Below, piece by piece: positions 61,285 through 64,000 of a stretch of 64,000 nt of DNA. The notes under the pieces were generated by a model. The model was not told the origin of the DNA. It saw only the letters and a list, made by a program, of their open reading frames with translations, and ran no database searches. A program made the translations under genes and the position numbers. The DNA comes from Candidatus Eisenbergiella stercoravium (GTDB taxonomy: Bacteria; Bacillota; Clostridia; Lachnospirales; Lachnospiraceae): contig DXHY01000046.1 of the NCBI GenBank assembly GCA_019113175.1, positions 35,643-99,642 on the forward strand, written 5' to 3'. Positions within the stretch are counted from its first letter, which is position 1. Each line of letters starts with the position of its first letter.

Positions 61285-63780
61285 ATGTATTTAACGGGAA
61301 ATGAAGTGAGAAAGAAGGAAAGCTTTGATCTGGGCTGGTATTTTTTTCATGAGAAGGATGCCGCTTCCGGAACGGGAGGCTGGCCTGTGCCGGGGGAGAA
61401 TAAAACGGAAGGCTTCCGGGCGGTGAAGCTGCCCCATGACTGGAGTCTGGATTACCCGTTCTCAGAAGATGCGGCCTCCTGCGGCTCCGGCGGATATGTG
61501 GAGACGGGAACGGGCTGGTACAGGAAGATATTCTGCGTGGACCCGAAGGCGGTGCGGGAGGACAGAGTGATCCTGCGTTTTGACGGAGCCTACATGCTGG
61601 CGCGGGTCTGGGTGAACGGAAAGGAGCTTGGAAGGCACGTATACGGCTATACGCCGTTTGAATGGGATGTGACGGATCTCCTGAAAGCGGATGGAGAGGA
61701 AAATGTAGTGGATGTGGAGGTGGATAATTCTGCCCAGCCCAATTCCCGCTGGTATTCCGGTTCCGGCATCACGAGGGATGTGTGGCTGATCGGTGTGAAG
61801 CCGGTTCATATCGCACCATACGGGATATATGCGCGCTGCGTGAACGTGACAGAGGAATCCGCGTCTCTGATTGTGGAGACAAGGGTGTCAGGCGCGGCAG
61901 ATACGGACATTGAGGAAATCGGTGTGGAAACCAGGGTGTATGCGCCGGACGGGAGTCTCTGTCAGGCCAGCCGGACGGTTACGGCGCTGAATGCGGCTGA
62001 GGCGGGGCTGGTTTCGAAGGAGCCGGTTTCCTATGCGATGGATGGAGAAATGACCTTTACGCGCTGGTTTGACATATCCCGACCAGAACTGTGGTCGGCA
62101 GAGCATCCTGCCCTTTACCGGGTGGAAGTGATCCTGTGGGCGGATGGAGAAAAGCAGGATGAGGTCATCGTTCATACCGGAATCCGCAGCGAAGTGTTTG
62201 ATTGTGATCAGGGCTTCCTGATCAACGGAAAACGTGTGAAGCTGAACGGCGTGTGCGTGCATCATGACGGAGGCTGCATGGGAGCGGCGGTTCCTGCCCG
62301 GATCTGGGAAAGAAGACTTAAGAAGCTGAAGGACATGGGTGTAAACGCCATCCGTATGTCTCATAATCCGCCGGACCCGGGACTGCTGGACCTGTGTGAC
62401 CGGATGGGCTTTTATGTGATGGATGAAGCATTCGACGAATGGCGCATCCTGAAGGGGAAGGAGCTGGGAAGCAACACCCATGAAAGCAGGGGATACTCGG
62501 AATGGTTCGATCAGTGCCATGAGGAGGATCTTACCGTGATGCTTCTGCGTGACAGAAATCATCCGTCCATCGTGATCTGGAGCATCGGAAACGAGGTGCC
62601 CGATCAGACGGCCCCGGAAGGGTATCTGACGGCAAGAAGCCTGAAGGCCCTGTGTAAAAAGCTGGTGCCCGGATGCTTTGTGACCCAGGCAAACGATCAG
62701 ATCTGCGCAGAGCCAAGGGCGGCCAGAGAAGAATTCCTGGATGAGCTGGATGTGGTGGGATACAACTATGTGGGCAGATGGCGTACCAGGGCGGAAACTC
62801 TGTATGACGATGATAAAAGGGCGCGGCCGGACCGCTGCGTGATCGGAACGGAGAACGGCGGTCTGGGAGGAATCCGCGGGGAGTACAGCCTGAGCATGTC
62901 CGAAAATTCCGGCTGGTGGAAGAGACCCTATTACAGCGCGCCTGTGGCGGTCGGAAAGCTGCTTCATTTTACCATGGTTCACGATTATGTGGCGGGAGAC
63001 TTCATGTGGACGGGTATCGATTATCTGGGAGAAGCGCACTGGCCGTCCCGTTCCGCCAGCGCCGGCGTGCTGGATACCTGCGGCTTTGAAAAGGACAGCT
63101 TCTATTTTTACCAGAGCATCTGGCGGAGAGAGGAACCCATGGTTCATCTGCTGCCCCACTGGAATCTGGATGTGCCGGAGGGGACCATTCTGCCTGTGCT
63201 CGGTTACACCAGCTGCGACAGCGCGGAGCTGTTTCTGAACGGTAAGTCCTACGGGAGAAAGGCATATTCCTACCCCGCCTACGGCATGACGGAGCGCTAC
63301 GGACATTTCGACCGGGATCCGGAGCCGGTGAATACGGATGATCTGTTCTTAAGCTGGGACGTTCCCTATGAGCCGGGCTGCATTGAGCTGGTGGGCTATC
63401 GTGACGGAAAGGAGGCCGCGCGTCATACGGTAAGGACGGCCGGAGAACCTGCCGTGATCCGGACAGCCGCCTATCGGAGTGAGGCAAAGGCGGACGGCCT
63501 GGACGTGGCCCAGATCGAGGTATGGCTGGAGGATGCGGAAGGAAATTTCTGCCCTCAGGCGGATCTGCTGCTGACCTTCTCGGTGGAGGGACCGGCGGAG
63601 CTGATCGGCGTGGACAATGGAAATCCGGAAGGCATGGAAAGCCTGAGAGGGGAACGGATGCACGCGTTCCACGGGCGCGCTCTTGCGGTGATCCGCTCTA
63701 CGGGAGAGACCGGAGAGGCGGTTGTTACCGTGCGTGCGGAAGGGGCTTCCGAGAGCACTGAAGCAGTGATATTTGCATGA
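61285..63780 (+). CDS. GH2 beta-galactosidase
   Basis: An 831-residue cytoplasmic GH2 enzyme: sugar-binding sandwich (HDWSLDYPF, GTGWYRK, FDGAYMLARVWVNGKELG), immunoglobulin-like domain, TIM barrel with acid/base Glu437 in WSIGNEVPDQ and nucleophile Glu523 in VIGTENGG, then further beta domains (DUF4982-like and an invasin-like C-terminal domain, AEGNFCPQADLLLTF). It removes terminal beta-galactose, or possibly another beta-hexose. ATG 61285 follows GGGGG. Confidence 0.88.
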   Translation: MYLTGNEVRKKESFDLGWYFFHEKDAASGTGGWPVPGENKTEGFRAVKLPHDWSLDYPFSEDAASCGSGGYVETGTGWYRKIFCVDPKAVREDRVILRFDGAYMLARVWVNGKELGRHVYGYTPFEWDVTDLLKADGEENVVDVEVDNSAQPNSRWYSGSGITRDVWLIGVKPVHIAPYGIYARCVNVTEESASLIVETRVSGAADTDIEEIGVETRVYAPDGSLCQASRTVTALNAAEAGLVSKEPVSYAMDGEMTFTRWFDISRPELWSAEHPALYRVEVILWADGEKQDEVIVHTGIRSEVFDCDQGFLINGKRVKLNGVCVHHDGGCMGAAVPARIWERRLKKLKDMGVNAIRMSHNPPDPGLLDLCDRMGFYVMDEAFDEWRILKGKELGSNTHESRGYSEWFDQCHEEDLTVMLLRDRNHPSIVIWSIGNEVPDQTAPEGYLTARSLKALCKKLVPGCFVTQANDQICAEPRAAREEFLDELDVVGYNYVGRWRTRAETLYDDDKRARPDRCVIGTENGGLGGIRGEYSLSMSENSGWWKRPYYSAPVAVGKLLHFTMVHDYVAGDFMWTGIDYLGEAHWPSRSASAGVLDTCGFEKDSFYFYQSIWRREEPMVHLLPHWNLDVPEGTILPVLGYTSCDSAELFLNGKSYGRKAYSYPAYGMTERYGHFDRDPEPVNTDDLFLSWDVPYEPGCIELVGYRDGKEAARHTVRTAGEPAVIRTAAYRSEAKADGLDVAQIEVWLEDAEGNFCPQADLLLTFSVEGPAELIGVDNGNPEGMESLRGERMHAFHGRALAVIRSTGETGEAVVTVRAEGASESTEAVIFA

Positions 63781-63837
63781 CGGCAGGATAGAAGGAAGCC
63801 GGCGGTTCTTTCAGGCCGCTGTTTCGGGAAAACAGAC

Positions 63838-63899
63838 TTGAAAAAAGGCGGATTCAGCGTTAAAGTAGGAAAGGACGTCAGCTCCGGTCTGGCGTCCCG
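63838..63899 (+). promoter_or_regulatory. Promoter and hairpin before the transporter gene
   Basis: TTGAAA (63838-63843), 17-bp spacer, TAAAGT (63861-63866), then an imperfect GGACGTCAG/CTGGCGTCC hairpin and GGAGG before ATG 63914. Confidence 0.5.
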
Positions 63900-63913
63900 A
63901 TAAGGAGGAAATC

Positions 63914-64000
63914 ATGAATAACGCTGAAAAACGCATGAGCAGACCCGGCGTGGTATTTGGCTGCGCCATGATCTGCTGCTTTTTATGGGGGAGCGCCGCT
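63914..64000 (+). CDS. EamA/DMT-type transporter, 3' partial
   Basis: The first 29 residues (MNNAEKRMSRPGVVF, then CCFLWGSAA) form the start of a first membrane helix with the LWGS motif common in EamA drug/metabolite transporters. AAGGAGG precedes the ATG. The rest lies outside the window. Confidence 0.55.
   Translation, partial: MNNAEKRMSRPGVVFGCAMICCFLWGSAA

Noticed and set aside
63838..63913. Riboswitch (guanidine or similar) before the EamA-type gene
   Set aside because: Only one imperfect hairpin of about 30 nt and no conserved aptamer sequence that I recognise.

Overview
The window reads as a chromosomal segment of a gut-type Clostridia, most likely family Lachnospiraceae. This is an inference from gene content: AraC- and YesM-type regulators, GH36/GH2/GH32-like sugar enzymes, a Spo0A-type DNA-binding domain, polytopic proteins resembling DUF6311, DUF6020 and GtrII, strong GGAGG ribosome-binding sites and moderately GC-rich coding sequence. 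No rRNA, tRNA, CRISPR array or intact insertion sequence was seen.

Region 1 (1-19.7 kb) is metabolic. A YesM-type sensor kinase, cut by the window edge and apparently 3'-truncated, runs into a four-gene oxidoreductase operon: Gfo/Idh/MocA, Old-Yellow-Enzyme-like, SDR and a fumarate-reductase-like flavoprotein. Then come a convergent AraC regulator, a divergent MATE exporter, a small HTH repressor, two methyltransferases, a glycerophosphodiesterase, a GH36 alpha-galactosidase, a PrcB-like lipoprotein, an AGE-family sugar isomerase, decayed pieces of a sugar-ABC/fructan locus (solute-binding protein tail, GH32-like, GH172 tail) and a glutaminase-A-like protein.

Region 2 (19.8-52.5 kb) is a large co-directional surface-polysaccharide locus. 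It holds six polytopic membrane proteins of glycosyltransferase-C or polymerase character, a GT52-like transferase, a PglK-like ABC flippase, an acyltransferase, a GtrB/DPM1-like GT2, two sugar aminotransferases (WecE- and PglE-like), a GNAT acetyltransferase, PglF and PglC homologues, three GT4 transferases, and a TviB/TviC-like pair for a UDP-HexNAc uronic acid. It also holds less expected genes: an ATP-grasp ligase, a VOC protein, a formyltransferase-like protein with an altered active site, and a DUF2334 deacetylase-like protein. Together these predict a lipid-linked polymer with 4-amino-6-deoxy sugars and uronic acid, flipped by an ABC transporter and decorated outside by polyprenyl-phosphate-fed enzymes.

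Region 3 (52.5-55.7 kb) is an AT-rich, partly degenerate island: a nucleotidyltransferase, an unknown protein, a frameshifted methyltransferase related to the intact one at 9.7 kb, a strong promoter with no long ORF, and an internally deleted Rpn/transposase-type gene.

Region 4 (55.7-64 kb) returns to normal composition: an ABC-ATPase on the minus strand, a small stand-alone Spo0A C-terminal-domain protein, a tyrosine phosphatase, a type-B carboxylesterase, a GH2 beta-galactosidase and the start of an EamA-type transporter.

The most interesting non-coding signal is a family of four intercistronic multi-hairpin elements (3752, 27525, 40639, 51159). Each begins at or near the stop codon of one gene and ends in the ribosome-binding site of the next, with compensatory stem changes between copies. 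Two 18-bp tandem repeats also sit directly at gene junctions in the polysaccharide locus.
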